Assembly: GCA_029261815.1 (NCBI GenBank)
Contig: JAJDAQ010000026.1
Coordinates: 25,743 to 89,742, forward strand
Reading direction: 5' to 3'
DNA length: 64,000 nucleotides
DNA from: Deltaproteobacteria bacterium
Lineage (GTDB): Bacteria; Myxococcota_A; UBA9160; UBA6930
Shown here piece after piece: positions 19,869 through 29,035 of this stretch. How positions within the stretch are numbered: position 1 is the stretch's first letter; each line of letters starts with the position of its first letter. The notes under the pieces were generated by a model. That model was not told the origin of the DNA and did not search any database. It saw only the letters and a program-made list of their open reading frames with translations. Position numbers and translations under genes: made by a program.

Positions 19869-20549
19869 ATGGGCCGTGTAGGCGCGTTCTTCGACATGGA
19901 CAAGACGCTGATCGCCGAGAACTCAGGGTCGCTCTACATGAAGCGGCGCTACGAGACCGGCGAGATCACGGCGACGGAACTCGCGAAGGGCTTCGGGGCC
20001 TACCTCCAGTACAAGCTCGGTGTCCTCGACATCGCTGCTTGGACCCGCGAGATGATGAAGGAGTTCGAGGGGCGCGCCGTCGCCGAGATCCAACGTGAGT
20101 CCGAGGAGTGGCTCGTCGACCTCCTGATCGAGTCGCTCTACCCGGAGGCGCGGACGATCGTCGAAGAGCATCAGGACAAGGACCACGTGGTGGCGATCGT
20201 GTCGGGCTCGACGAACTTCGTGGTCGCGCCCCTGGCCCGGTACCTCGGCATCGACCACATCTTGACCACGCGGCTCGAAGAAAAGGAAGGGCGCTTCACG
20301 GGCAGGGTGGTCGAGCCCGTTTGCTTCGAGGAAGGCAAGATCCACTGGCTCCGAGAGCTCGTGGCCGACCAGGACATCGACCTCGCGCGGAGCTGGTTCT
20401 ACACCGACTCGATCACGGACGTTCCACTGCTCGAGATGGTCGGGCACCCGGTCGTGGTGAATCCGGACCCGCGCCTCTACCGCCAAGCGGCGCGGCGTGG
20501 CTGGCCCGTGCGTGTCTTCGAGGCGCCGGGGGCGCTGGCCGCCAGCTAG
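19869..20549 (+). CDS. HAD-IB family phosphatase (SerB-like)
   Basis: The 226-residue product has the four HAD motifs: DMDKTLIAENSG (nucleophile and acid), VSGSTNFVV (motif II), a Lys in EEGKIHWL (motif III) and YTDSITDVPLLE (motif IV). The helical cap lies between motifs I and II, as in the HAD-IB subfamily of phosphoserine phosphatase relatives. The ending, with NPDPRLYRQAARRGWPV, is typical of this subfamily. Substrate unknown; phosphoserine or a lipid phosphate are possible. Its stop codon overlaps that of trxA on the other strand (CTAG). Confidence 0.85.
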   Translation: MGRVGAFFDMDKTLIAENSGSLYMKRRYETGEITATELAKGFGAYLQYKLGVLDIAAWTREMMKEFEGRAVAEIQRESEEWLVDLLIESLYPEARTIVEEHQDKDHVVAIVSGSTNFVVAPLARYLGIDHILTTRLEEKEGRFTGRVVEPVCFEEGKIHWLRELVADQDIDLARSWFYTDSITDVPLLEMVGHPVVVNPDPRLYRQAARRGWPVRVFEAPGALAAS

Positions 20550-20869
20550 ACCAGCTTCTGGGCCATGTCCACGAATGCGCTCTTGGGGCGAGCGCCCGTG
20601 ATCTGCTCGACGACCATGCCGCCCTTGAACGCCAGGACCGTGGGGATTGCGCGCACGCCGTACTTGCCCGGAGTCTGCGGGTTCTCGTCGATGTTCATCT
20701 TCACGACGTTGACCTTGCCGTCGTAGAGGTCGGCGAGTTCCTTCACGATCGGCGAGATCGCGCGGCAAGGGGCGCACCATTCGGCCCAGAAGTCGATGAT
20801 GGTGGGCGTGTCGGACTGAAGGACCTGCTCATCAAACTGGGCGTCCGTAACGTCAAGAATCTCGGCCAT
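20546..20869 (-). CDS. trxA: Thioredoxin
   Basis: A 107-residue thioredoxin, the general cytoplasmic protein disulfide reductant. The active site is WAEWCAPC (CAPC rather than the classic CGPC; common in some lineages), and the cis-Pro lies in VRAIPTVLAFKGG. It ends tail to tail with the HAD gene and diverges from the gmhA operon; the 282-nt gap upstream must hold both promoters. Confidence 0.96.
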   Translation of the reverse strand: MAEILDVTDAQFDEQVLQSDTPTIIDFWAEWCAPCRAISPIVKELADLYDGKVNVVKMNIDENPQTPGKYGVRAIPTVLAFKGGMVVEQITGARPKSAFVDMAQKLV

Positions 20870-21038
20870 CTCGTTGGGGTCTCCTGGGCGCTTTCGCGGC
20901 GCGGAGATGTCCGCGCTGTTCCAAGGTGTCGGATCTTGGATGCCGCTGCCACCCGAGCGTGCCGTGTAGCGACAAGACGCCGTTCGGCGACGACCTCATC
21001 GGCCGGGCGCGGTGGGAAGTCTCGCCGCAGGGGCCGCG

Positions 21039-21067
21039 TTGACGCAAAACGGGTGGCCGGGTACTTT
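21039..21067 (+). promoter_or_regulatory. Sigma-70 promoter of the gmhA-hem operon
   Basis: TTGACG (21039-21044) and TACTTT (21062-21067) are spaced by exactly 17 nt, about 80 nt before the gmhA start. This is the best -35/-10 pair in the gap between trxA and gmhA. Confidence 0.6.
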
Positions 21068-21151
21068 CCGCCGGTTCCGATGTGCCTGATTTTGTTGGGC
21101 TTTCTGGAGTCCCGCCGGTCCCGCTCCGAGGTCCGGCCCCGAGGAGCCGCC

Positions 21152-21754
21152 ATGACGAACCCGTCCACAGGCGCGCAGCGCGTGCGCACAGATCTGCTCG
21201 AGAGCGCTCGCGTGAAGACCGTACTGGCCGAGTCCCTGAGCAGCGAGATTTCCGATGCCGCGCAGGCCGTGATCGAGGCCTATCGCGCCGGCCGCAAGAC
21301 CGTGCTCTTCGGCAATGGAGGTTCGGCGACGGACGCCCTCCACATTGCAGCCGAGTGGACGGGAAAACTCGGGCCCGACCGGCCCGCACTCCCGTCGATC
21401 GCGCTTCCGGCCAACGCGGCCGAGGTCACGGCGATCGCGAACGACTATGGCTACGACCATCTCTTCGTGCGCGGGATCGAAGCGCACGGGCAGCCGGGAG
21501 ATATCGCGATTGGAATCTCGACGTCGGGGAACTCGCCCAATGTCCTGGCCGGACTGGAAGAGGCACGTGTGCGCGGAATGGTCACGATTGGTTTGACCGG
21601 ACGCGACGGCGGCAAACTCGCCGATCGTGTGGACCATCCGCTCGTCGTTCCATCCGAAAACACGGCGCGCATCCAGGAGTGCCATATCGCGATCGGGCAC
21701 GCGATCGCGACACTGGTCGATGCGGCACTCTTTCCCGAGACCCAACGATCATGA
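21152..21754 (+). CDS. gmhA: Sedoheptulose-7-phosphate isomerase (phosphoheptose isomerase)
   Basis: GmhA makes D-glycero-D-manno-heptose 7-phosphate for the lipopolysaccharide core. The 200-residue SIS-domain protein has GNGGSATDALHIAAEW, NDYGYDHLFVRGIEA, STSGNSPNVL and ENTARIQECHIAIGH, all family marks including the substrate loop. ATG at 21152 has GAGGAG 5 nt upstream. It overlaps the next gene by 4 nt and probably leads the operon. Other heptose genes (hldE, gmhB) are not in the window. Confidence 0.93.
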   Translation: MTNPSTGAQRVRTDLLESARVKTVLAESLSSEISDAAQAVIEAYRAGRKTVLFGNGGSATDALHIAAEWTGKLGPDRPALPSIALPANAAEVTAIANDYGYDHLFVRGIEAHGQPGDIAIGISTSGNSPNVLAGLEEARVRGMVTIGLTGRDGGKLADRVDHPLVVPSENTARIQECHIAIGHAIATLVDAALFPETQRS

Positions 21755-22725
21755 GCCGGCGTTTGCCGCGCATCGACCGCGAGAAGGTCACCACGGTGCC
21801 GGCTCGCCGCCGGCATAGCAAGGTAAAGCGCACGCAAGAGGCGCAGCCCTACCAGGCGGGAACGAGCTTCTCGGGCTTTCTTGAGGGACTCCCGGGAATT
21901 CTGGGTGCTGCCGACCTACGCGCCGTGATCGCGGCGGCGGTCAAGGCCAAACGAAAGAACAAGCTCCTGCTATGGGGGTTCGGCGCCCACCTCATCAAGG
22001 TGGGCCTCGCGCCGATCGTCGTGGATCTGATGGAGCGCGGTCTGCTCGACGGCTTGATGATGAACGGCGCGGGCTGCGTACACGATCTGGAGCTGGCGAT
22101 GATGGGTCGGACCAGCGAAGACGTTGGGCCGGCGCTGGACGATGGGACATTCGGGATGGCGCGCGAGACATCGGCCGAGCTCAACGCAGCCATCGCGGCG
22201 GGTGACGAGGCCGGCCTCGGGATGGGCCGCGCGGTCGGGAATCATCTGCTCGCGGGCCGCTTTCCGTACAAGGATCGCTCCGTACTGGCGACGGCGGCGC
22301 GTCTCGACCTGCCCGTGACGATTCATGCCGCGATCGGGACCGATATCCACCACATGCATGCCAGCGCGAACGGGGCGGCGCTCGGTGCGACCAGCTACCG
22401 GGACTTCGAGACGCTGACGTCGCTGGTGGCCGCGCTTCGAGGCGGAATGCTCTTCAACATCGGGTCTGCCGTCATCCTGCCCGAAGTGTTTCTGAAGGCC
22501 TTGGCGCTCGCGCGAAATCTCGGACATCGGGTCGACGACTTTACGACGGTCAACCTCGACTTCATCCGCCAGTATCGACCGACCGTGAACGTCGTGGAGC
22601 GGCCGACGCGGCAGAGCGGACGTGGCTATTCACTGGTGGGCCACCACGAGATCCTGGTGCCTCTCATCGCGGCCGGCATCATCGAGCAACTCGATGCGCC
22701 GAAGCCGGCACGGTCGAAGCGATGA
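21751..22725 (+). CDS. Deoxyhypusine-synthase-like family protein
   Basis: The 324-residue product resembles a bacterial branch of the deoxyhypusine synthase superfamily, with GFGAHLIKVGLAPIVVDL, MMNGAGCVHDLE, MGRTSEDVG, IHAAIGTDIHHMH and GSAVILPEVFLKAL. In eukaryotes and archaea the true enzyme modifies eIF5A using spermidine; bacteria lack that target. I recall similar genes beside gmhA in other bacteria, which would suggest a heptose or nucleotide-sugar role, but this is not established. It shares 4-nt overlaps with gmhA upstream and the macro-domain gene downstream. The superfamily call is moderate and the function unknown. Confidence 0.6.
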   Translation: MSRRLPRIDREKVTTVPARRRHSKVKRTQEAQPYQAGTSFSGFLEGLPGILGAADLRAVIAAAVKAKRKNKLLLWGFGAHLIKVGLAPIVVDLMERGLLDGLMMNGAGCVHDLELAMMGRTSEDVGPALDDGTFGMARETSAELNAAIAAGDEAGLGMGRAVGNHLLAGRFPYKDRSVLATAARLDLPVTIHAAIGTDIHHMHASANGAALGATSYRDFETLTSLVAALRGGMLFNIGSAVILPEVFLKALALARNLGHRVDDFTTVNLDFIRQYRPTVNVVERPTRQSGRGYSLVGHHEILVPLIAAGIIEQLDAPKPARSKR

Positions 22726-23273
22726 GCGGGCGCATCACGCTTCAAGAGGGTGACCTCACGACCCACGTCGTTGACGCAATCGTGAACGCGGCGAACTCCG
22801 AACTGAAGTTGGGGGATGGCGTCGCTGGTGCGATCGCCAACGCCGGAGGGTCCTCGATCCAGTCCGAGTGCGACGCGCACGGCCCGATCGCGGTGGGAGA
22901 AGCCGCCATCACTGGCGCCGGCGACCTGCCTGCGCGCTTCGTCATCCACGCAGCCGGCATGGCCCCGGGAGGCGCGGCCACCGAGGACAGCGTGCGTCAC
23001 TGCATGCGGGCGAGTCTCCAACTGGCTCGCGAGAACGGCTGCGTCACGATTGCGGTGCCCGCCGTCGGGGCCGGAATCGCGGGCTTTCCGATGCAGCGCT
23101 GTGCCGAGATCCTGATCGACGAAGCCCGTGCACACTTCGAAGGGGAGACGTCGCTCGAGGAGATCCGTTTCGTGTTGTTCGGAGAGCCGGCCTACCGGGT
23201 CTTCGAGATGGTCAACGACGCCGCCAAGGTGGAGGCGCAGATGGAGCGAATGCGCCAGGCGCGCGGACGTTAG
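22722..23273 (+). CDS. Macro-domain protein (O-acetyl-ADP-ribose deacetylase type)
   Basis: The 183-residue protein is a single macro domain, which binds ADP-ribose and often hydrolyses O-acetyl-ADP-ribose or ADP-ribosyl links. Typical motifs are LQEGDLTTHVVDAIVNAANS, GDGVAGAIANAGG, GEAAITGAGDL and VPAVGAGIAGFP. The usual HTVGP segment reads IHAAGM here. It sits in the middle of the gmhA-hem operon with an ATGA overlap upstream and a 18-nt gap to the hemX-like gene. Its link to haem synthesis is unknown. Confidence 0.9.
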   Translation: MSGRITLQEGDLTTHVVDAIVNAANSELKLGDGVAGAIANAGGSSIQSECDAHGPIAVGEAAITGAGDLPARFVIHAAGMAPGGAATEDSVRHCMRASLQLARENGCVTIAVPAVGAGIAGFPMQRCAEILIDEARAHFEGETSLEEIRFVLFGEPAYRVFEMVNDAAKVEAQMERMRQARGR

Positions 23274-23291
23274 GCAACGGTCGGGGGCTTC

Positions 23292-24086
23292 TTGGAATTC
23301 GACCTGCATACGTGGACTGCGATGGCGTATCTGGCAGCGACTGCAGCGGCCGCCGTCGGAATGGCCGGCCGCATCCCACGGGGTGTCGAAGCTGGAGTCG
23401 TTCTGGTCGGCGTTGGCGCGCTCCTTCATGCGTTCGCTATCTGGGGGCTCCATGCTGAGGATCCGGTTCCCCAATTGACGGATCTTCCGTTCGCTGTTTC
23501 GCTGATGGCATGGCTTTCCGTGGTGACCTATCTGGCGATGCTCCTGCTGTTTCGCGGTCGCGGCATGGTTGTCGCGGTCGCTCCACTCGCGTTCTCGGGC
23601 GCGATCTTCGCGTCATTCGGATTCGACGTCGACGTTAGGCAGGGGGTCGACGATCATCCGTTCTGGTCGCACCTTCATGTGCTGCTCGCCAGCGCGGGGT
23701 TGTCGGTCTTGAGTCTCGCCGGAGTCGCGGGTCTCCTCTATCTGGTGCGAGACCGTCAGTTGAAGTCGAAGCGGAAGTCGTCGGGGCGGTCGGGACTGCC
23801 ATCCCTTGAGACACTCGACCGTGTTCTGGCGGTGACCCTCGCTTTTGGTTTCCTCCTCTTGACTGCGGGGCTCGCCACCGGCGTTCTCTGGGTGAACGCC
23901 TTGACCGGCGGGTTCTGGCCGTCTGGGTGGCACGCGAATGCGACCTTCGTCGCATGGCTGACCTACGCCGCGATCGTAGGCGTCCGTTTCTGGCGACCGC
24001 GTTCAGCACGTTCGGCGGCGTCGGGAGCGACTGCGGCCTTTGGCATCCTGCTGGCGGCCGTGATCGGCGTGCAGGTGCTGCCATGA
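23292..24086 (+). CDS. HemX/CcsA-family membrane protein
   Basis: A 264-residue membrane protein with about eight hydrophobic segments, beginning at TTG 23292 and overlapping hemA by 4 nt. Its place directly before hemA and the CcsA-like pattern (HLHVLLASAGLSVLSLAGVAG region, then WVNALTGGFWPSG) match HemX, which in other bacteria modulates glutamyl-tRNA reductase levels. The tryptophan-rich WWD haem-handling motif of true cytochrome-c assembly proteins is not seen. A role in cytochrome c assembly therefore seems less likely. Confidence 0.75.
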   Translation: MEFDLHTWTAMAYLAATAAAAVGMAGRIPRGVEAGVVLVGVGALLHAFAIWGLHAEDPVPQLTDLPFAVSLMAWLSVVTYLAMLLLFRGRGMVVAVAPLAFSGAIFASFGFDVDVRQGVDDHPFWSHLHVLLASAGLSVLSLAGVAGLLYLVRDRQLKSKRKSSGRSGLPSLETLDRVLAVTLAFGFLLLTAGLATGVLWVNALTGGFWPSGWHANATFVAWLTYAAIVGVRFWRPRSARSAASGATAAFGILLAAVIGVQVLP

Positions 24087-25408
24087 AGCTGTTGCTCGTC
24101 GGTATGAGTCACCGCACAGCATCCCTCGAGGTGCGGGAACGCTTTGCGGTCGAAGACCCGACTCCGCTGCTCGCCAAGTGGCTGCAGGAACCGTGTATCG
24201 AAGAAGCCGTTCTGTTGTCCACGTGCAACCGGGTGGAGGTGCTCGTTTGGACGGCGGAGCCCGAAGCCGCCCGCCTGCGCCTGCGAAGCGCCTTCGAGCA
24301 CGACATCGCGCCGGACGGCATGCGCTCGGGAACCGCCGAGTTGGACTCTGCCCTCTACACGCTTCACGGAATGGCGGCCGCTCGGCACGTCTTCCGTGTG
24401 GCTTGCGCGGTGGACTCGATGGTGGTCGGAGAGCCTCAGATCTTGGGGCAGGTGAAGGACGCCTACCGCGCCGCCGTCGATGCGGAGGCTTGCGGGCCGA
24501 TGCTAGGTCGCCTCTATCAACGCGCGTTCGCCACGGCCAAGCGCGTCCGGAACGAGACGCGCATCGCAGAGCGGCCCGTGTCTGTGGCGCGCGTCGCAGC
24601 GGAGCTGGCGCAGCAGATCTTCGAGTCCCTCGAAGACAAGCAGGCCTTGCTGGTGGGCGCGGGCGAGATGATCGAACTCGCGCTGGAGACACTGCGCCGT
24701 GGAGGTCTCGCGACCGCGCGGGTGGCGAATCGTACGCCTGCGCGGGCCGCAGCGCTGGCGGCGCGGTTCGAGGCCAGTGCTCACGGCCTCGACGAACTCG
24801 ATGATCTTCTCGAAAAGTCCGACGTGGTCCTGACCTGCATCGGAGGAGACCGGCCGATCCTGACGAGCGAAAACGTCGCCGCGGCGCTCCGTCGAAGACG
24901 TGGGCGCGCCCTGTTCGTGATTGATATCGGTGTTCCGCGTAATGTGGCTGCCGCGGTGGCGGGACTGGATGGCGCCTACGTCTACGACCTCGACGACCTG
25001 AAGGTCATCGCGGAATCCAACGTGGCCGAACGCAGAGCCGAGCTGGATCTCGCCGAGAGCATCGTCGAAGAAGAGCAGCAGCGATTCGAGGGCTGGCTCG
25101 GCGCGCTGGCCGCTGTTCCGACGATTCGGGAGCTGCGTGGAAGGGCTGAGTCGATCCGGCAGCGAGAGATCGACCGCGCCCTATCGGGCACGTCGGCAGG
25201 CACGACCGAGCGTGACCGCATCGAGTCCATCACGCGGGCGATCGTGAACAAGATCCTGCACGAACCCACTTCGCGCCTCCGCGCAGAACTCGAAGGCGCA
25301 GAAGGGTTGGCCCACCTCGAGTCCGCTCGTGCGCTCTTCGGCCTGGACGAGGAGCGGTCGGACGGTGCGCGCGGCGCCGATTCTGATTCAGAAGAAGACG
25401 ACGGGTGA
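24083..25408 (+). CDS. hemA: Glutamyl-tRNA reductase
   Basis: HemA reduces glutamyl-tRNA to glutamate-1-semialdehyde, the first committed step of C5-pathway tetrapyrrole synthesis. The 441-residue protein starts MKLLLVGMSHRTASLEVRE, has the catalytic Cys C48 in LSTCNRVE, GEPQILGQVK, the Rossmann motif LLVGAGEM and the C-terminal dimerisation helix region (FEGWLGALAAVPTIRELR). A short acidic tail (DSDSEEDD) ends it. Overlaps hemX-like (ATGA) and hemC (GTGA). Confidence 0.96.
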   Translation: MKLLLVGMSHRTASLEVRERFAVEDPTPLLAKWLQEPCIEEAVLLSTCNRVEVLVWTAEPEAARLRLRSAFEHDIAPDGMRSGTAELDSALYTLHGMAAARHVFRVACAVDSMVVGEPQILGQVKDAYRAAVDAEACGPMLGRLYQRAFATAKRVRNETRIAERPVSVARVAAELAQQIFESLEDKQALLVGAGEMIELALETLRRGGLATARVANRTPARAAALAARFEASAHGLDELDDLLEKSDVVLTCIGGDRPILTSENVAAALRRRRGRALFVIDIGVPRNVAAAVAGLDGAYVYDLDDLKVIAESNVAERRAELDLAESIVEEEQQRFEGWLGALAAVPTIRELRGRAESIRQREIDRALSGTSAGTTERDRIESITRAIVNKILHEPTSRLRAELEGAEGLAHLESARALFGLDEERSDGARGADSDSEEDDG

Positions 25409-26328
25409 AGCGCCTGCGAATCGCAACGCGCGGCAGCGCATTGGCGCTTTCCCAATCTGGCGAGATGGCGCAGCGAATCAGCGCGGCGCTCGACTGCGAA
25501 ACCGAACTCGTGGTGATCCGGACGACCGGAGACCGCATCCAGAATCAGTCGTTGGCCAAGATCGGAGGCAAAGGCCTCTTCATCAAGGAGATCGAGGAGG
25601 CCCTTCTCGCCGGCGCGGCCGACATCGCGGTGCATAGCGCCAAGGACCTGCCTGCAAAGACGGCACCCGGCTGTGCGTTGGCCGCGTTCCCAGAACGCGC
25701 GGATCCGAGAGATGCGTTGGTTGCGCCCGGCGCTACGGCGACGGTGGCCACCCTGCGGGCAGGGGCCCGGATCGGCACGGGAAGCGTCCGGCGAAGTAGT
25801 CAGCTCCTCATGACCCGCCCTGACCTCACGATCGTGCCGATTCGTGGAAACGTCGACACGCGAATCCAGCGGATCGCCGACGATGGGCTCGATGCCGTGA
25901 TCCTCGCGTGTGCCGGCCTCGATCGCCTTGGCCGAAGCGACGTGATTTGCGAGCGGATCGATCCGGCTCACCTCTTGCCTGCGGTTGCCCAGGGCACCCT
26001 GGCGCTCGAAACGCGGAGCGATGATCCGCTGCGCGAAGCGCTGGCGGCAATCACGGATCCAGTCGCGACTGCGACGCTGACGGCCGAGCGCGCATTCCTC
26101 GCGCGGCTCGAAGGAGACTGTTCCGTTCCCCTGGCCGCATTCGCCGAAGTCGACGGCGACCGCCTGTCCCTCCGAGGACTGGTGGCGTCGCTGGATGGTT
26201 GCGCTGTAGCGAAGGCAGCTGAAACCGGCACGGTCGCCGATGCTGCGATGCTCGGAGAGGCGGTGGCCGACGCGGTGCTCGGTTCGGGCGGTGCCGAGAT
26301 TCTGGCTGCCCTGGAATCGTCCGCGTGA
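25405..26328 (+). CDS. hemC: Porphobilinogen deaminase (hydroxymethylbilane synthase)
   Basis: HemC polymerises four porphobilinogens into hydroxymethylbilane. The 307 residues contain RIATRGSALALSQS at the start, VHSAKDLPAK, GTGSVRRSSQL, IRGNVDTR and the dipyrromethane-attachment Cys C239 in EGDCSVPLAA. GTG start overlapping hemA by 4 nt; ends in a 4-nt overlap with the cobA-hemD fusion. Confidence 0.96.
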   Translation: MKRLRIATRGSALALSQSGEMAQRISAALDCETELVVIRTTGDRIQNQSLAKIGGKGLFIKEIEEALLAGAADIAVHSAKDLPAKTAPGCALAAFPERADPRDALVAPGATATVATLRAGARIGTGSVRRSSQLLMTRPDLTIVPIRGNVDTRIQRIADDGLDAVILACAGLDRLGRSDVICERIDPAHLLPAVAQGTLALETRSDDPLREALAAITDPVATATLTAERAFLARLEGDCSVPLAAFAEVDGDRLSLRGLVASLDGCAVAKAAETGTVADAAMLGEAVADAVLGSGGAEILAALESSA

Positions 26329-27878
26329 GTGGGCCGGTTGGCCGCGTCAAGTTGGTTGGTGCGGGACCGGGCGCTCCCGATCTCATCACCGTGCGCGGGC
26401 AACGCGCGCTCCGCGAGGCCGACGTCATCCTGCACGATGAACTCGCATCACCGCTCCTGCTATCGCATGCGCGTGCGGACGCGAAGCTCATCAATGTCGG
26501 GAAGCGCGGCCATGAGGCGCCCACGCGAACGCAGGAGGAGACCCAGCAGCTGCTGGTCTCCCTGGCCCGAGAAGGAAACGAGGTGGTTCGCTTGAAGGGC
26601 GGCGACCCCTACGTCTTTGGTCGTGGTGCCGAAGAAGCAAGTGCATGCCGCGCCGCCGGGATTCCGTTCGAGGTGATCCCGGGCGTGTCTTCGGCGATCG
26701 GGGCGCTCGCGTACGCGGGGCTATCGGTGACGGATCGTCGGCACGCGGCGAGTTTCGCTGTGGTAACCGGACATAACGACCCGACGGCGGCTCGAGAAGC
26801 GACGGACTGGGAAGGAATCGCCAGATCCGTCGATACCCTGGTCGTACTCATGGGAATGCGAAACCTGCGAAGCATCCTGGCGCGCGTGAAGGCGGGAGGG
26901 CGCGCCGGAGTGACGCCGGCCGCGGCCGTGATGCACGCGACGACCCCGCGGCAGCGCTCGGTGGTGGCGACGATCGATACGTTGGCCGATGCCGTGGAAG
27001 CCGCAGAGGTGGGTTCGCCGGCCGTCGTCGTGATCGGGGGAGTCGTCGCGTTGCGCGACGAACTCGATTGGTTCGAAGCACTGCCGCTCTTCGGTCGGCG
27101 CATTGCCGTGACACGGCAGGCGGAGCAAGCGGGTTCGTGGTGTCGGGCGCTCGAGGCAGCCGGAGCCGCCGCAGTATCCATTCCGATGATCCAGATCTCG
27201 CCGATCACCGGTTCGAGCGACATCGGCGCCGCACTCGACGCGCTGCCATCGTACGATCTCATCCTGCTCACCAGCGCGAACGCTGCGCGCCAGCTCGCGC
27301 TTCGGGCGAGGGAGGTCGGCGCCGATCTCGGCCGCGTACGCGCCCGTGTGGTGACCGTGGGCGAGGCTTCAACCGAAGCGGCGCTGCAAGCGGGGCTCCC
27401 GGTCGAGCGGATCTCGACCGAAGGACCGCATGCGGCAGCAATGCTCGAAGCCCTTCGCGAGCGGGGCGGCCTGGACGGTGCCCGGGCGCTGTTGCCGCGG
27501 GCCGAGAAGGGGCGAGAGGTGCTGGGCCGGGGGCTCGCGGCACTTGGCGTCCAGGTCGACGAGGTGGCGGTCTATCGGACCGAGCCGTCTCCGCAGGCCG
27601 CAACGCGATTGCGAGCCGCTCTCGCGGAAGGGGCGCTCGATGCGGTGACTTTTGCGAGCCCATCTGCCGTGCGAAACTTCACGGCAACGATGGAGGCCGA
27701 TGTTGAACGTTTCTCCGCAGGGACCTGCATCGCCGCGATCGGGCCGGTGACCGCCGCGGCGTGCGAGAACGCCGGCATGGCCCCCAATGTCGTGGCGGCG
27801 CAGCCGGATGCCGACGCCCTGGTTGCGGCACTGGCCGGGTATTTCAAAACAAGAGCTCGACACGAGGAGCGCACATGA
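26325..27878 (+). CDS. cobA-hemD: Bifunctional uroporphyrinogen-III C-methyltransferase / uroporphyrinogen-III synthase
   Basis: One 517-residue chain carries two successive activities. Residues 1-250 are a SUMT methyltransferase with [43 protein letters not shown] and VLMGMRNL. It makes precorrin-2, the branch to sirohaem and cobalamin. Residues 258-510 are a HemD synthase, with [12 protein letters not shown] at its start and [10 protein letters not shown] and [13 protein letters not shown] near its end. The fusion is known in several phyla. GTG start; 4-nt overlaps on both sides. Confidence 0.93.
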   Translation: MSGPVGRVKLVGAGPGAPDLITVRGQRALREADVILHDELASPLLLSHARADAKLINVGKRGHEAPTRTQEETQQLLVSLAREGNEVVRLKGGDPYVFGRGAEEASACRAAGIPFEVIPGVSSAIGALAYAGLSVTDRRHAASFAVVTGHNDPTAAREATDWEGIARSVDTLVVLMGMRNLRSILARVKAGGRAGVTPAAAVMHATTPRQRSVVATIDTLADAVEAAEVGSPAVVVIGGVVALRDELDWFEALPLFGRRIAVTRQAEQAGSWCRALEAAGAAAVSIPMIQISPITGSSDIGAALDALPSYDLILLTSANAARQLALRAREVGADLGRVRARVVTVGEASTEAALQAGLPVERISTEGPHAAAMLEALRERGGLDGARALLPRAEKGREVLGRGLAALGVQVDEVAVYRTEPSPQAATRLRAALAEGALDAVTFASPSAVRNFTATMEADVERFSAGTCIAAIGPVTAAACENAGMAPNVVAAQPDADALVAALAGYFKTRARHEERT

Positions 27879-28846
27879 CCTTTCCCCGAACCCGGATGCG
27901 TCGGCTGCGACGAACCGAGGCGCTGCGGGGCATGGTTCGAGAGAACCGCCTGCACCGCGACGACCTGATCTTGCCCCTCTTCGTGGTCGAGGGTGAGGGC
28001 GTGCGTCAGCCGGTCTCGTCGATGCCGGGCGTTCACCGCTTTTCTGTCGACCAGGTCGTGACCGAATGCAAGGAGGTCGCGGACGCCGGGGTTCCGAGTG
28101 TGATCCTGTTCGGCGTGCCGGACGAGAAGGATGCGCGCGGCTCCGGGGCGGACGCCGCGGGCGGCATCACGCAGCGTGCGATCGAGGCCATCAAGTCGCA
28201 GGTCCCGGACCTCGTGGTGATGACCGACGTCTGCCTATGCGAGTACACCGACCACGGTCATTGTGGCTTGATCGAGGGCGACACGGTGTCGAACGACTCG
28301 TCGGTGGCACGTCTCGCCGCGACTGCGCTCTCCCACGCGCAGGCGGGTGCAGACATCGTCGCGCCTTCAGACATGATGGACGGACGGGTCGCTGCGATGC
28401 GGACACTGCTCGATGATCATGGCTTCGAGGAGACCCCGATCCTGTCGTATGCGGCCAAGTTTGCGAGTGCGTACTACGGTCCGTTCCGTGAGGCGGCCGA
28501 ATCCACGCCCGCGTTCGGCGATCGTCGTGCCTATCAAATGGATCCGCCGAACCGCCGGGAAGCGCTGCGCGAGATGCGCCTCGACCTGGAGGAGGGCGCG
28601 GACGCATTGATGGTGAAACCTGCGCTGCCCTACCTGGACATCCTGGCCGATGCGCGTCGCGAATTCGACGTTCCGCTCGCCGCCTATCATGTGTCCGGAG
28701 AGTACGCGATGATTCACGCGGCCGCCGAGCGCGGCTGGATCGATGGCGAGCGTGCCATGGAAGAAGCGCTGATCTCCATCAAGCGCGCCGGTGCAGATTG
28801 GATCCTGACGTATGCGGCCAAGGATATCGCGGGGAAGCTCGCGTGA
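27875..28846 (+). CDS. hemB: Delta-aminolevulinic acid dehydratase (porphobilinogen synthase)
   Basis: HemB condenses two 5-aminolevulinates into porphobilinogen. The 323 residues include the Cys-rich zinc site [14 protein letters not shown], the first substrate Lys K195 ([15 protein letters not shown]) and the Schiff-base Lys K248 ([11 protein letters not shown]). ATG overlaps the previous stop. This enzyme acts before hemC in the pathway, although it lies after cobA-hemD in the operon. Neither hemL nor hemE is in the window. Confidence 0.96.
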   Translation: MTFPRTRMRRLRRTEALRGMVRENRLHRDDLILPLFVVEGEGVRQPVSSMPGVHRFSVDQVVTECKEVADAGVPSVILFGVPDEKDARGSGADAAGGITQRAIEAIKSQVPDLVVMTDVCLCEYTDHGHCGLIEGDTVSNDSSVARLAATALSHAQAGADIVAPSDMMDGRVAAMRTLLDDHGFEETPILSYAAKFASAYYGPFREAAESTPAFGDRRAYQMDPPNRREALREMRLDLEEGADALMVKPALPYLDILADARREFDVPLAAYHVSGEYAMIHAAAERGWIDGERAMEEALISIKRAGADWILTYAAKDIAGKLA

Positions 28847-29025
28847 CCCAGTACAAGGTCGTCGAGACCAGCGACGTGACGGAGGAAGTGCTCGAGGCCA
28901 TTCTCAACGAATGGACGGCCGAGGGTTGGCGCTTCGACATGATGCAGTTCGCGATGCGCGACTCCTCGAAGCGCCCCGCGATGGCATTCATCACGTTCAT
29001 CAAGAGCGACGACGCCCCCGCCTGA
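28843..29025 (+). CDS. Small DUF4177-like protein ending the hem operon
   Basis: A 60-residue protein starting at GTG 28843, overlapping hemB by 4 nt (GTGA). It begins [19 protein letters not shown] and has [12 protein letters not shown], the pattern of the DUF4177 family (YKVV, then a helix and EGW). Function unknown. The next gene is convergent, with 10 nt between the stops, so this closes the operon. Confidence 0.75.
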   Translation: MTQYKVVETSDVTEEVLEAILNEWTAEGWRFDMMQFAMRDSSKRPAMAFITFIKSDDAPA

Positions 29026-29035
29026 TCTGGCTGAC

